Source: Catellatospora sichuanensis | GTDB taxonomy: Bacteria > Actinomycetota > Actinomycetes > Mycobacteriales > Micromonosporaceae | DNA length: 64,000 nucleotides | Assembly: GCF_007483665.1 (NCBI RefSeq) | Contig: NZ_ML660184.1 | Location: forward strand, 288,932 to 352,931 | Direction of reading: 5' to 3' | Program-made: the position numbers and the translations under genes | Notes under the pieces: model-generated | Seen by the model: the letters and a program-made list of their open reading frames with translations, nothing else | What the model was told of the DNA's origin: nothing | Databases searched by the model: none | Shown: positions 47,518 through 56,576 of the stretch, piece by piece | Layout: each line of letters begins with the position of its first letter | Position numbering within the stretch: position 1 is the first letter of the stretch

Positions 47518-50198
47518 GGTGGCTGCGGGCCTGGGCTCCCGCGCTGCGCATGTCGCGCCGGGAGGCGCTGCGCTTCCGTGGCCGCTCCGTCCTGGTCATC
47601 GCCATGATCGGATTGCCGGTCGCGATGATGTCGTTCGTCGCAGCCACCTACGACATGCACCGGCTCACGCCCGTCGAGGAGCTGACCCGCCAGATCGGGC
47701 AGCACGACGCACAGGTCGAATGGGTCGCCGACGGACCGGTCACCCAGCCCCCCTTGGGCGACGGCTACGCCACCAACAGCGGCATGCGCCAGTCGCCGCC
47801 GACCGCGGCCGAGCTGCTGGCGGTGCTGCCCACCGGGTCGACGGTCAGCCAGGTCGCCGAGGGCGGCGTCGACGTGTTCACCCCGGACGGCATCGGCGGT
47901 GTCAGCGCCCGCGGGGTCGATCTGGCCGACAAGCGGCTGAGCGGTTTCGTGGAGCTGCTGTCGGGCGTAGCGCCCGCCCGTGCCGACGAGGTCGCGCTCA
48001 ACGAAGGGCTGGCCGACCGGCTGGGGGTGGGCGTCGGCGGGAAGATCCGCACGGCGAACCCCGAGTACACGTACACCGTCACGGCCGTCGTCGAGTTCCC
48101 GGGCTCGCTGCACGAGACCGTCGTCTTCCGGCCGGACGTCCTCCCGCCGCCGGTCGACTGGCTGGTCGACACCCCGTCCCCGGTGCTGTGGGCCGACGTA
48201 CAGAAGCTCAACGAGCACGGCCTCGTCGTCCGGAGCCGGGCGGTTGCCCTCGATCCGCCGGCCGTCCCCGAGGACGACTCCATGGACCGTCACCAGGTCG
48301 AGGAGGTCGCCATCGGCGCGATCATGGTCGTACTGATCATGCTGGAGGTCGTGCTGCTGGCCGGTCCGGCGTTCGCCGTCGGAGCGCGGCGGCGCAGCCG
48401 CGACCTCGCGCTGGTCGCCGCCGCCGGCGGGACCCCCGCCCACCTGCGGCGCATCGTGCTGGCCGACGGCGTGGTGCTGGGCCTCGGCGCGGCGATCGCC
48501 GCCGTCGCGCTCGGCGTCACCGTGGCCGTGCTCACCCTGCCGCTGTTCGAGCAGTACCTGGTCCACGCCCGGGCCGGAGGCCTGCGGATCTTCCCCGCCG
48601 CCCAGCTCGGCGTCGTGCTGCTCGCGGTCGGCGCGGGCCTGGCGGCCGCCATGGTGCCCGCGTTCACCGCCGCGCGGCAGAGCGTGGTCACCGTGCTCGC
48701 GGGCCGCCGGGGCGTCACCCGGTCCCGCAAACGCTGGATCACCCTCGGCACGGTGCTCGCGGCGGGCGGCGCGGTGATCGCCTTCGCCGGTGCCGGGGTC
48801 GGCGGGACCACCGCCATCATGGCTGGCCTGGTGCTCGGCGAGCTCGGTCTGGTGCTGCTCACTCCGTCACTGGTCGGGCTCATCGCCCGCACCGGACGGT
48901 GGCTGCCGCTCGCGCCGCGGATCGCGCTGCGCGACACCGCCCGCAACCGCGGCTCGGCCGCGCCCGCGATCTCCGCCGTGATGGCCGCGGTCGCCGGAGC
49001 GGTCGCCGTCGGGGCGTTCCTCGGCAGCGACGCGCAGCAGCGGTTCGACAGCTACGAACCGAGGATGCCGGTCGGCAACGTACTGGTGCGACAGGACGCT
49101 CCGGACACCGCTCCGCCGCCGGACGTGGCCCGGGTGCAGGAGGCGGTGCGCCAGGTGCTGCCCGGCGCGCGGGCGTACGTGCTGCAGTCTCCCGTCTGCG
49201 CGGAACCGGCCGAGGGGCGCGGCTGCACGCTCCGCCTCGACATGCCGCCCGCTGCGCGCTGTCCCGCCTGGGACTACTCTGGCCCCGGCAAAGAACAGCG
49301 GGACCAGGCCGCGATCGAGGACGCGCGCTGCAGGTGGGAGCGGGGCATCGGCTCGATCCAGTTCGCCATCGTGGACGATGCGGCGGCTCTGGAGGCGATC
49401 AGCAGCGCGCCCGCGGCCGACCTGGCCCAGGCCCGGCAGACGTTGGCGGCGGGCGGCCTGGTGGTCGCCGATCCCCGCTATGTCAGCGGCGGCACGGTGT
49501 CGGTCATCGTGACCGAATGGCAACAGCCGACCGCGAAGCGGGCGCAGCAGGATCCGGCCGACCGGCCGCCGGTGACGGTGCCTGCCGTGGCACTGCCGAG
49601 CGGCACGCAGACCGCCGCGTTCGCCGTGGCCACACCCGCCCTGATCCAGCGGCTCGGGCTGGGCGTGCGCCGCGACCTGGTGATCGCCGCCGTCGAGCAC
49701 GTCGCCACCACCGAGGAGACCGAGCGGCTCAACGGAGCCGTGCACGCCGTGGCCGGGAACCTCCGCGTGGAGGTCGAGCTCGGGGCACAGTACATCGCGG
49801 ACCCGATCGTCTGGATCCTCGGCCTGGTCGCGGCGCTCGTCGCGCTGGCCGCCGCAGGCATCGCCACCGGCCTGGCCGTCGCGGACGGCCGTGCCGACCT
49901 GGCCACCCTCGGCGCTGTCGGGGCCAGCCCCAGGGTGCGCCGTCTGCTGTCGCTGAGCCAGTCCGGGGTGATCTCCGGATTGGGCGCCGTGCTCGGGGTG
50001 CTCGCAGGCCTGGGCACCACGGCCGTGCTGATCGCCGCGCTCAACGCGGGCGGTGACCACATCCGGTTCGGCGACGCCCCGATGCGCCTGTTCCTGCCCT
50101 GGGAGACCATCGCCATCGTGCTGGCCGTCCCCCTGATCGCGATGACCGGCGCAGGCCTCCTCACCCGTTCCCGCCTCCCCATCGAACGCCGCCTGTAG
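47514..50198 (+). CDS. FtsX-like ABC transporter permease
   Basis: 894-residue permease with an N-terminal helix (about residues 20-42), two FtsX domains (near residues 260-395 and 760-890), more helices between, and two long non-cytoplasmic regions. This is the layout of actinobacterial permeases with duplicated FtsX domains, which act in mechanical export of lipoproteins, peptides or antibiotics rather than in classical solute channels. The second extracytoplasmic loop has Cys residues (QSPVCAEPAEGRGCTLRLDM), a possible disulfide. Substrate unknown. Repeat B3 begins right after its stop. Confidence 0.88.
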   Translation: MRWLRAWAPALRMSRREALRFRGRSVLVIAMIGLPVAMMSFVAATYDMHRLTPVEELTRQIGQHDAQVEWVADGPVTQPPLGDGYATNSGMRQSPPTAAELLAVLPTGSTVSQVAEGGVDVFTPDGIGGVSARGVDLADKRLSGFVELLSGVAPARADEVALNEGLADRLGVGVGGKIRTANPEYTYTVTAVVEFPGSLHETVVFRPDVLPPPVDWLVDTPSPVLWADVQKLNEHGLVVRSRAVALDPPAVPEDDSMDRHQVEEVAIGAIMVVLIMLEVVLLAGPAFAVGARRRSRDLALVAAAGGTPAHLRRIVLADGVVLGLGAAIAAVALGVTVAVLTLPLFEQYLVHARAGGLRIFPAAQLGVVLLAVGAGLAAAMVPAFTAARQSVVTVLAGRRGVTRSRKRWITLGTVLAAGGAVIAFAGAGVGGTTAIMAGLVLGELGLVLLTPSLVGLIARTGRWLPLAPRIALRDTARNRGSAAPAISAVMAAVAGAVAVGAFLGSDAQQRFDSYEPRMPVGNVLVRQDAPDTAPPPDVARVQEAVRQVLPGARAYVLQSPVCAEPAEGRGCTLRLDMPPAARCPAWDYSGPGKEQRDQAAIEDARCRWERGIGSIQFAIVDDAAALEAISSAPAADLAQARQTLAAGGLVVADPRYVSGGTVSVIVTEWQQPTAKRAQQDPADRPPVTVPAVALPSGTQTAAFAVATPALIQRLGLGVRRDLVIAAVEHVATTEETERLNGAVHAVAGNLRVEVELGAQYIADPIVWILGLVAALVALAAAGIATGLAVADGRADLATLGAVGASPRVRRLLSLSQSGVISGLGAVLGVLAGLGTTAVLIAALNAGGDHIRFGDAPMRLFLPWETIAIVLAVPLIAMTGAGLLTRSRLPIERRL

Positions 50199-50199
50199 G

Positions 50200-50251
50200 A
50201 AAGGAAGGGCACCTTCCCATCGCTATGCGTAGAGGAAGGTGCCCTTCCTAA
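50200..50251. repeat. Family B palindromic element, copy B3
   Basis: A 16-bp perfect inverted repeat, AGGAAGGGCACCTTCC at 50202-50217 and GGAAGGTGCCCTTCCT at 50234-50249, with loop CATCGCTATGCGTAGA. It starts two bases after the permease stop and ends in CTAAC, so it could serve as the transcript terminator. Confidence 0.9.
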
Positions 50252-50338
50252 CATCATTCGGCCGTGACCTGGGCTGATGCGGACGTCGGGGGGCGCCGGC
50301 CGACGCCGGGACCTGCGGCCGGTCGCGCCGACGTTGCT

Positions 50339-50390
50339 GTTTCGGGGAAACTGCCTTCGGCCCCGGCCGTTCCTGCACTTTCCCCGAAAC
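50339..50390. repeat. Family C palindromic element, copy C2
   Basis: GTTTCGGGGAAA at 50339-50350 and TTTCCCCGAAAC at 50379-50390, perfect over 12 bases, 28-base loop that is unlike the loop of C1. Confidence 0.8.
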
Positions 50391-50402
50391 TGCGCGGCGA
50401 GG

Positions 50403-50532
50403 CACGGACCCGCCCGGGTCGGCGGGGGCACGGACCCGCCCGGGTCGGCGGGGGCACGGACCCGCCCGGGTCGGCGGGGGCACGGACCCGCCCGGGTCGG
50501 CGGGGGCACGGACCCGCCCGGGTCGGCGGAGA
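50403..50532. repeat. Tandem array, five copies of a 26-bp unit
   Basis: CACGGACCCGCCCGGGTCGG plus CGGGGG repeats from 50403, 50429, 50455, 50481 and 50507; only the end of the last copy deviates. Each unit contains the dyad ACCCGCCCGGGT. There are no unique spacers, so it is not a CRISPR array. Confidence 0.95.
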
Positions 50533-50598
50533 GGTCGGGGTGGAGTGGGTCGGGGTTGTGGTCTTTCGTAGGCCGGGTGGTTGCGGCACACTGTGCCG

Positions 50599-51057
50599 AT
50601 GCTGCCCCGCCTCGCCCGTTACCTGGGCCATCGCCGTTGGTTCGCCCGCATGGGCAGGTTCCTCGTCCCGGCCGACCGCGCGGTCGCCAAGCTGACCAAG
50701 GGACGGGTCGTGGCGCTGGGCCTGCTGCCCACGCTCATTCTCACCACCACCGGCCGCAAGTCCGGCCAGCCGCGCACGCAACCGCTGCTGTACGTGCGCG
50801 ACGGCGAGAACTTCGTCGTGACCGGCTCGAACTGGGGCCAGCAGGGCCACCCGGCCTGGTCGGTGAACCTGCTCGCCACGCCGGACGCGGTGGTCACCCT
50901 CGACGGCCGCGAGCTCCCGGTGCGCGGCGTGCTCGCCGACGGAGCCGAGCGCGACCGCCTGTGGCAACTGCTGCTGACGGTATGGCCCGCCTACCAGACC
51001 TACCAGGAGCGCGCCTCGAACCGCGTGATCCGGATCTTCAGCCTCGTCCCCCGCTGA
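50599..51057 (+). CDS. F420-dependent nitroreductase/quinone reductase-like protein (Ddn family)
   Basis: 152-residue split-beta-barrel protein of the deazaflavin (F420)-dependent Ddn/DUF385 family. Signature LPTLILTTTGRKSGQPRTQP and LLYVRDGENFVVTGSNWGQQ with HPAWSVNLLATP. Mycobacterial Ddn uses reduced F420 to reduce quinones or nitroimidazoles. The ATG at 50599 is chosen by homologue-like spacing; a TTG/GTG just upstream is possible and no ribosome binding site is obvious. It stands alone between repeat clusters. Confidence 0.82.
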   Translation: MLPRLARYLGHRRWFARMGRFLVPADRAVAKLTKGRVVALGLLPTLILTTTGRKSGQPRTQPLLYVRDGENFVVTGSNWGQQGHPAWSVNLLATPDAVVTLDGRELPVRGVLADGAERDRLWQLLLTVWPAYQTYQERASNRVIRIFSLVPR

Positions 51058-51094
51058 CCCGCTGCCGCCCAGCTCAGGGCCTCAGGAGCGTCAA

Positions 51095-51138
51095 CAAGGG
51101 CACCTTCCTCCACGCATAGCGATGGGAAGGTGCCCTTG
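51095..51138. repeat. Family B palindromic element, copy B4 (inverted)
   Basis: A 14-bp perfect inverted repeat, CAAGGGCACCTTCC at 51095-51108 and GGAAGGTGCCCTTG at 51125-51138. The loop is the reverse complement of the B3 loop, so the element is inverted. It lies between converging genes, ideal for a bidirectional terminator. Confidence 0.88.
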
Positions 51139-51143
51139 CTTTC

Positions 51144-52037
51144 TCAGGCGGTGTTGACGCCGATGGCGGCGCCGATGAGGTAGGTGGCACCGGCGGCCGC
51201 CGCGCCGAGCAGGAGCTGGCGCAGGCCGGCGGCCCACCAGCGGCGGCGGGTGAAGCGGGCGGTCAGGGCGCCCACGACGAAGAGGCCCAGGCCGCCGATG
51301 CTCAGCGCCAGCCACAGGGACTCGCTGCCGAACAGGTAGCTGAGCAGCGGGATCAGCGCGCCGACCGAGAAGCAGACGAACGACGAGATCGCTGCCGTCC
51401 ACGGGCTCGGTTTGCTGTCCGGGTCGATGCCCAGCTCCTCGCGCACGTGCATGCGCAGCGCCTCGTCCGGCTGGGTACGCAGGTCCTCGGCGAGCTGCCG
51501 GGCCAGCTCGGGCGAGATGCCCCGGTCGATCCAGCGCTGCGCCAGCTCGGCTGCCTCCGCGGCGGGGTTGTGCCGCAGCTCCCGGCGCTCCTTGGCGACT
51601 TCGGCCTCGATCTGCTCGTTGGCGGTGCGCACGCTGGCGTACTCGCCCAGCCCCATCGAGATCGCCCCGGCGACCAGGCCGGCCACGCCGGTGAGCACGA
51701 CCGTGTGGGCGCTCACCCCGGCGCCGCCCACACCCGCGATCAGACCGATGTTGGTGACCAGCCCGTCCATCGCACCGAACGTCGCCGCGCGCAGCCAGCC
51801 GCCGGAGACGTCCGCATGCTCGTGGTCGATCGGTGCCATGGCCCCGGCCGGGCGCCGACCACCGTCGGCCGGCACCGCCCCGGGATGCGCGACGCCGTCA
51901 CCCGGCCCGGGCGCGGAGCGCGTGTCGGTCTCCTCCTGCCCGGGTGCGAAGCGGGGACGATCGTCCGGCGGCACGGGCCCGACCTGGCGCGCGCCGGTTT
52001 CGGCGGCCACGGCAGGATCGGGCTTGTCGGGGTTCAC
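51144..52037 (-). CDS. VIT1/CCC1-type iron or manganese transporter
   Basis: 297-residue membrane protein of the vacuolar iron transporter (VIT/CCC1) family, exporting Fe2+ or Mn2+. Motifs: [20 protein letters not shown] in helix 1, [20 protein letters not shown] with the metal-binding helix 2, and a cytoplasmic Glu-rich helix [15 protein letters not shown]. Three more C-terminal helices follow. The first 75 residues are a hydrophilic Pro/Asp-rich tail. GTG 52037 overlaps the map stop (GTGA), an unusual pairing. Repeat B4 lies just past its stop. Confidence 0.88.
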   Translation of the reverse strand: MNPDKPDPAVAAETGARQVGPVPPDDRPRFAPGQEETDTRSAPGPGDGVAHPGAVPADGGRRPAGAMAPIDHEHADVSGGWLRAATFGAMDGLVTNIGLIAGVGGAGVSAHTVVLTGVAGLVAGAISMGLGEYASVRTANEQIEAEVAKERRELRHNPAAEAAELAQRWIDRGISPELARQLAEDLRTQPDEALRMHVREELGIDPDSKPSPWTAAISSFVCFSVGALIPLLSYLFGSESLWLALSIGGLGLFVVGALTARFTRRRWWAAGLRQLLLGAAAAGATYLIGAAIGVNTA

Positions 52038-52891
52038 GGCAGCGTCAGGATGTCCGCGCCGGACTCGGTGACCACCAGCGTGTGCTCGAACTGGGCGGTC
52101 CAGCGGCGGTCCTTGGTGACCACCGTCCAGGAGTCGCGCCAGGTCTCGTACGCGATGGAGCCGAGCGTGATCATGGGCTCGATGGTGAACGTCATGCCCG
52201 GCACCATGATGGTGTCGGCGTTGGGGTTGTCGTAGTGCGGCACGAACAGTCCGCTGTGGAAGGACTGGCCGATGCCGTGCCCACCGAAGTCGCGCACCAC
52301 GCCGTAGCCGAAGCGCTTGGCGTACGACTCGATGACCCGCCCGATCACGTTGATCGGGCGGCCCGGCGCGACCGCCTTGATGCCCCGCATCATGGCCTCG
52401 TGGGTGCGCTCGACCAGCAGCCGGGCCTCCTCGGCGACGTCACCGACGCAGAACGTCGCGTCGGTGTCGCCGTGCACCCCGTCCTTGAACGCCGTCACGT
52501 CGACGTTGATGATGTCGCCGTCCTCGATCACGGTCGAGTCCGGGATGCCGTGGCAGATGACCTCGTTGAGGCTGGTGCAGCAGGACTTGGGGAAGCCCTT
52601 GTAGCCCAGGGTCGACGGGTACGCGTCGTGGTCGAGCAGGAACTCGTGCACCAGCCGGTCGAGCTCGTCGGTGGTGACACCCGGCTTGCAGTGCTCCCCG
52701 GCGAGCTGCACGGCCTGCGCCGCGATCCGCCCCGCGACCCGCATCTTCTCGATGGACTCGGCGTCCTGGGTCAGCGGCCCGTCCCAGCGCTTCGGCTGCT
52801 TGCGGCCGACGTACTCGGGACGGGGGATGTGGGCGGGCACCTCCCGCCACGGGGAGAGCTTGCCTGGGGTCAGCGTCGCACGGCCGTTCAT
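52034..52891 (-). CDS. map: Methionine aminopeptidase, type I
   Basis: Removes the initiator methionine of nascent proteins. Metal ligands Asp-Asp-His-Glu-Glu are in [36 protein letters not shown] and QFEHTLVV. Long N-terminal extension of about 40 residues with [12 protein letters not shown], as in mycobacterial MapB. ATG 52891, 285 aa. Cysteines in [16 protein letters not shown] are family-typical. Encoded downstream of the flavin/F420-binding gene. Confidence 0.95.
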   Translation of the reverse strand: MNGRATLTPGKLSPWREVPAHIPRPEYVGRKQPKRWDGPLTQDAESIEKMRVAGRIAAQAVQLAGEHCKPGVTTDELDRLVHEFLLDHDAYPSTLGYKGFPKSCCTSLNEVICHGIPDSTVIEDGDIINVDVTAFKDGVHGDTDATFCVGDVAEEARLLVERTHEAMMRGIKAVAPGRPINVIGRVIESYAKRFGYGVVRDFGGHGIGQSFHSGLFVPHYDNPNADTIMVPGMTFTIEPMITLGSIAYETWRDSWTVVTKDRRWTAQFEHTLVVTESGADILTLP

Positions 52892-52901
52892 GCCCTGAAC
52901 T

Positions 52902-53459
52902 CTAGCGCTCGGCGAAGACCGGGGCTCCGTCGATGCTGTGCGCGTTGCGGGTGGCCCGGTAGTGCTCACGCTGTTCGGGCGTCTTGTGGTCCCAGAACTG
53001 GACGAGCAGGTCGCGGTCGCCCTCGTAGGACATCAGCGGCACGCCGTAGCCGCAGGAGTCGGACACGCGGGTGACGTCGATCACGACGATGCTGCGCAGG
53101 CCGACGTGCGGCGGGGCCGGGAAGTGCTTGATCAGCTCGACGGCCCGCGGGTCATCGGCGAGCACCGACTCACCGTGCCCGTGCAGGCGGTAGATCTTGG
53201 GCGGGCCGTCGAACGCGCACACCATCAGCACGATGCGGTTGTTGTCGCGCAGGTGTGCCATGGTCTCGATGCCCGAGCCGCCGTACTCGTAGTACGCCAC
53301 CTTATGCGGGCTGAGCACCGCGAAGGAGTCGGTCAGGCCCTTGGGCGAGAGGTTGACGTGGCCGTCCGGGTCGGACGGCGCGGTGGCCACGAAGAAGACC
53401 CGCTGCGCCATCAGGAAGTCGCGGATCCGGTCGTCGATCTTCTCGTACACCTTGCCCAT
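52902..53459 (-). CDS. Pyridoxamine 5'-phosphate oxidase-like flavin/F420-binding protein
   Basis: 185-residue split-barrel protein. [20 protein letters not shown] and [21 protein letters not shown] are typical of the PNPOx-like family, members of which use FMN or F420; [20 protein letters not shown] is the conserved middle strand. The reaction is not deducible. ATG 53459 chosen; the open frame upstream to 53507 is unconserved. Starts about 80 bases from hairpin H. Confidence 0.8.
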   Translation of the reverse strand: MGKVYEKIDDRIRDFLMAQRVFFVATAPSDPDGHVNLSPKGLTDSFAVLSPHKVAYYEYGGSGIETMAHLRDNNRIVLMVCAFDGPPKIYRLHGHGESVLADDPRAVELIKHFPAPPHVGLRSIVVIDVTRVSDSCGYGVPLMSYEGDRDLLVQFWDHKTPEQREHYRATRNAHSIDGAPVFAER

Positions 53460-53536
53460 GCCCGCGACGCTACCCCGCCCCGCGCCCCCTCGCCGCCCCC
53501 CGGCCACCTGACGAGACTCCCACCACCCCGCCCTAC

Positions 53537-53601
53537 ATAGACGGTGGCCTATTACATCGGCTCAGGGGAGATCGGAGTCGATGTAATAGGCCACCGTCTA
53601 T
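53537..53601. repeat. Element H: long perfect hairpin
   Basis: Arms 53537-53559 and 53579-53601 are exact reverse complements over 23 bases, with a 19-base loop. Unlike other repeats here the arms are AT-richer (ATAGACGGTGGCCTATTACA at the outer side). It lies between the C26 amidohydrolase stop and the flavin-binding gene start, both on the minus strand, so terminator or processing site is possible. No other copy in the window. Confidence 0.9.
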
Positions 53602-53616
53602 TGAAAACGGGCCGCG

Positions 53617-54369
53617 TCAGACGGTCGCGAAGAACTCGGCGCGGGAGGCGCGGGCGTGGCGGACCTGAGTGGCCGCGTTCACCAGAGCCTGGAACAGGGC
53701 GTTGCCGGCCATGTCCTCCGGGTGCCACTGCACACCGACCGCGAACGGATGATCCGGATGCTCCACCGCCTCGATCACGTCGTCGGTGCTGCACCAGCCC
53801 GTAGGCACCAGCCGCCCCGGATCCTTGACCGCCTGATGGTGGTACGAGTTCACGACCGCCTCCGCCCCGTACAGCTCCCGCAGGCGGGAGCTGGTGGCGA
53901 AGCGCACCGGGTGCTCGGCGTACACCTTGATCGGGCCGTGGGTGGAGTGCTCGCCGACACCGGCCACGTCGGGCAGGTGCTGGTGCAGCCGCCCGCCGGA
54001 GGCCACCGCCATCACCTGCATGCCGCGGCAGACGCCGAGCAGCGGCACGCCGGTCTTCAGCGCGATGCGCACCAGCGGCAGCTCGCCCGCGTCGCGCAGC
54101 GGGCTGGTGTACACCTTCGGGTGCGGGGCCTCGCCGTAGCGGGCCGGCTCCACGTCGGCGCCGCCCGCGACGATCAGCCCGTCGAGGCCTTCGAGGACCT
54201 CGACGCCGCCGTCGGGCATCGGCGGCACGAGCACCGGCCGGCCGCCCGCCTTGGCCACCTGCTCCGTATAGGCCCAGGGCACCACCGCGGCGCGGGTGTC
54301 GTGCACGAGGAATCGGGTCGTTTCCACATAGGTGGTGATACCGATCAACGGTCTGGTCACATCGCTCAC
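53617..54369 (-). CDS. Gamma-glutamyl-gamma-aminobutyrate hydrolase-type amidohydrolase (C26)
   Basis: 250-residue class I glutamine amidotransferase-like hydrolase, PuuD type, removing the gamma-glutamyl group of a glutamylated amine or acid. Nucleophile Cys in LLGVCRGMQVMAVA, catalytic His-Glu in VGVQWHPEDMAG; VNSYHHQAVKD is the family motif. GTG 54369 overlaps the SDR stop (GTGA). Last gene of the glnA-like/ALDH/SDR/hydrolase operon, in which the glutamate tag added by the first enzyme would be cut off. Confidence 0.88.
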   Translation of the reverse strand: MSDVTRPLIGITTYVETTRFLVHDTRAAVVPWAYTEQVAKAGGRPVLVPPMPDGGVEVLEGLDGLIVAGGADVEPARYGEAPHPKVYTSPLRDAGELPLVRIALKTGVPLLGVCRGMQVMAVASGGRLHQHLPDVAGVGEHSTHGPIKVYAEHPVRFATSSRLRELYGAEAVVNSYHHQAVKDPGRLVPTGWCSTDDVIEAVEHPDHPFAVGVQWHPEDMAGNALFQALVNAATQVRHARASRAEFFATV

Positions 54370-55130
54370 AACGGCGTCACATAGGCCCCGGTAATGCCCC
54401 CGTCGACGACGAACTGGGAGGCGGTGATGAATGAGGAGTCGTCACTGGCGAGAAACGCTACCGCCGCGGCGATTTCTTCGGGCTCGGCGAACCGGCCCAT
54501 CGGCACATGGACGAGTCGGCGAGCCGCCCGCTCCGGATCCTTCGCGAACAGCTCCATCAGCAGCGGGGTGGCGACCGGGCCCGGGCACAGCGCATTGACG
54601 CGTACCCCCTGGCGGGCGAACTGCACGCCCAGCTCGCGGCTCATCGCGAGCACGCCGCCCTTGCTGGCGGTGTAAGCGATCTGACTGGTGGCCGCACCCA
54701 TCAGGGCGACGAAGCTGGCCGTGTTGATGATCGAGCCCTTGCCCGCGGCGAGCATGTGCGGCAGGGCGTACTTGCAGCACAGGTAGACGCTGGTGGTGTT
54801 GACCCGCAGCACCCGCTCCCAGGCGTCGAGCCCGGTGTCGAGGATCGAGTCGTCGTCGGGCGGGGAGATCCCCGCGTTGTTGAACGCGATGTCCACGCGC
54901 CCGCGCCGCGCCGCGACGCCGTCGAACAGCTCACGCACCTGCGCCTCGTCGGAGACGTCGCACATCACGAACTCGCCGCCGACCTCCTCGGCGATCTTCT
55001 TGCCCGCCTGCTCGGCGAGGTCGACGGCGACGACGTACGCGCCCTCCGACGCGAACCGCCGCGCCGTGGCCGCGCCGATGCCGCTGGCCGCTCCGCTGAT
55101 GACCGCCACCCGGTCCTGCAACCGCCCCAT
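54366..55130 (-). CDS. Short-chain dehydrogenase/reductase
   Basis: 254-residue classical SDR: cofactor motif GAASGIGAATARRFA, NNAG at about residue 86, catalytic Ser in TASFVALMGA and YTASKGG (Tyr-x3-Lys). NAD is indicated by the Asp at the end of beta-2 (VVAVDLAE). The end of the protein, FVVDGGITGAYVTPL, is the common SDR close. ATG 55130 chosen. Placed after the aldehyde dehydrogenase, it would oxidise an alcohol or reduce a carbonyl of the glutamylated intermediate. Confidence 0.88.
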   Translation of the reverse strand: MGRLQDRVAVISGAASGIGAATARRFASEGAYVVAVDLAEQAGKKIAEEVGGEFVMCDVSDEAQVRELFDGVAARRGRVDIAFNNAGISPPDDDSILDTGLDAWERVLRVNTTSVYLCCKYALPHMLAAGKGSIINTASFVALMGAATSQIAYTASKGGVLAMSRELGVQFARQGVRVNALCPGPVATPLLMELFAKDPERAARRLVHVPMGRFAEPEEIAAAVAFLASDDSSFITASQFVVDGGITGAYVTPL

Positions 55131-55226
55131 GCCCTGCCTCTGCCTGCCCTTCGCTGTCGCGTGACCGGTGGCGACCACGACCCGTGCTTACAGCGTGCGG
55201 GACGCGGGCGGGACACCGCTGGTGTT

Positions 55227-56576
55227 TCACTCGGTGGAGATGAAGACGTTCTTGGTCTCGGTGAACGCCAGCGGGGCGTCCGGACCCAGCTCGCGGCCCA
55301 GGCCGGACTGCTTGGCTCCGCCGAACGGGGTCCAGTAGCGCACCGAGGAGTGCGAGTTGACGCTGAGCACGCCCGCCTCGACCCTGCGGGCCAGCCGTAG
55401 CGCGCGGCCCACGTCGCGGGTCCAGATCGAACCGGACAGGCCGTACTCGGTGTCGTTGGCCAGCCACACCGCCTCGTCCTCGTCGTCGAACGGCAGCACG
55501 GACAGCACCGGCCCGAACACCTCCTCGCGCCAGTGCCGCTCGCCGGGGTCACGAGCGGCCAGTACCGTCGCCGGGTGCCAGTAGCCGGGCCCGGTGGGCG
55601 CGTCGCCGCGCATCAGCACGTCCGCGCCCGCCGCGTAACCCGCGACCCGGGTGCGCTGCTCAGCGGTGATCAGCGGGCCCATGCCGGTGGCCGGGTCCAT
55701 CGGGTCGCCGCAGCGCCAGGCCGAGACGTGGGGCTCCAGCAGGGCCAGGAACTCGTCGTACACCGCGCGCTGGACGAGCAGGCGGGAACGGGCGCAGCAG
55801 TCCTGTCCGGCGTTGTCGAAGACGGCCCCGGGCAGCGCGGCGGCGGCCCGCTCCAGGTCGGCGTCGGCGAACAGCAGGGTGGAGTTCTTGCCGCCCAGTT
55901 CCAGGGTCAGCCGGGTCAGGTCGGCCGCGCAGGCGGCCATGATCTGGCGGCCCACCTCGGCGGACCCGGTGAAGCAGATCTTGCGTACGCCCGGATGGGT
56001 CACCAGCGCCTGCCCGGTGACCTCGCCGTGGCCCGGCAGCACGGTCAGCACGCCTTCGGGCAGGCCCGCTTCGAGGGCCAGCTCGGCCAGCCGCAGCGCG
56101 GTCAGCGGCGTCGTCTCGGCCGGTTTCAGGATGACCGTGTTGCCCGCGGCCAGCGCCGGGGCGAAGCCCCACGCGGCGATCGGCATCGGGAAGTTCCACG
56201 GCACGATCACGCCGACCACGCCGAGCGGCTCGTGGAACGTCACGTCCACGCCGCCCGCGACGGGGATCTGCCGCCCGCACAGCCGCTCCGGCGCGCCGGA
56301 GTAGTAGTCGAGCAGGTCCCGGACGTTGCCCGCCTCCCAGCGCGCGTTGCCGATCGTGTGCCCGGCGTTGCGCACCTCCAGCAGCGCCAGCTCCTCGACG
56401 TGCGCGTCGACCACGGCCGCGAAGCGGCGCAGCAGCCTGGCCCGGTCGCCCGGGGACACGTCGCGCCAGCTCTCGAACGCCTTGGCGGCGGCCCGTACGG
56501 CCGTGTCCACCCCGGCCGCGTCGACCGGCTCCACCGAGGTGATCAGCTCCTCGGTGACCGGGTTGATGATCTTCAC
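55227..56576 (-). CDS. Aldehyde dehydrogenase family protein
   Basis: 449-residue NAD(P)-dependent aldehyde dehydrogenase. Catalytic Glu in LELGGKN, nucleophile Cys in NAGQDCCARSRLLV, N169-type motif in PWNFPMPIAAWGFAPALAAG, and ALDH end motif EVFGPVLSVLPFDDEDEAV. Slightly shorter than the usual 475-500 because its N terminus is trimmed. GTG 56576 overlaps the glutamine synthetase-like stop (GTGA), so the two enzymes are co-translated. A glutamylated aldehyde is the likely substrate by context. Confidence 0.9.
   Translation of the reverse strand: MKIINPVTEELITSVEPVDAAGVDTAVRAAAKAFESWRDVSPGDRARLLRRFAAVVDAHVEELALLEVRNAGHTIGNARWEAGNVRDLLDYYSGAPERLCGRQIPVAGGVDVTFHEPLGVVGVIVPWNFPMPIAAWGFAPALAAGNTVILKPAETTPLTALRLAELALEAGLPEGVLTVLPGHGEVTGQALVTHPGVRKICFTGSAEVGRQIMAACAADLTRLTLELGGKNSTLLFADADLERAAAALPGAVFDNAGQDCCARSRLLVQRAVYDEFLALLEPHVSAWRCGDPMDPATGMGPLITAEQRTRVAGYAAGADVLMRGDAPTGPGYWHPATVLAARDPGERHWREEVFGPVLSVLPFDDEDEAVWLANDTEYGLSGSIWTRDVGRALRLARRVEAGVLSVNSHSSVRYWTPFGGAKQSGLGRELGPDAPLAFTETKNVFISTE

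Larger units (their letters stand above)
50199..50598. other. 400-bp intergenic region of repeats
   Basis: No convincing gene. It holds repeat B3, repeat C2 and a 26-bp tandem array in that order, then about 65 bases before the F420-dependent reductase. No strong promoter is seen for that downstream gene. Confidence 0.7.

Noticed and set aside
50403-50532. CRISPR array
   Set aside because: Units are contiguous without unique spacers and no cas genes are near.
50223-50591. Minus-strand frame with a repeated RAPADPGGS-like unit
   Set aside because: It is just the 26-bp tandem array translated; no start site, no conservation expected.
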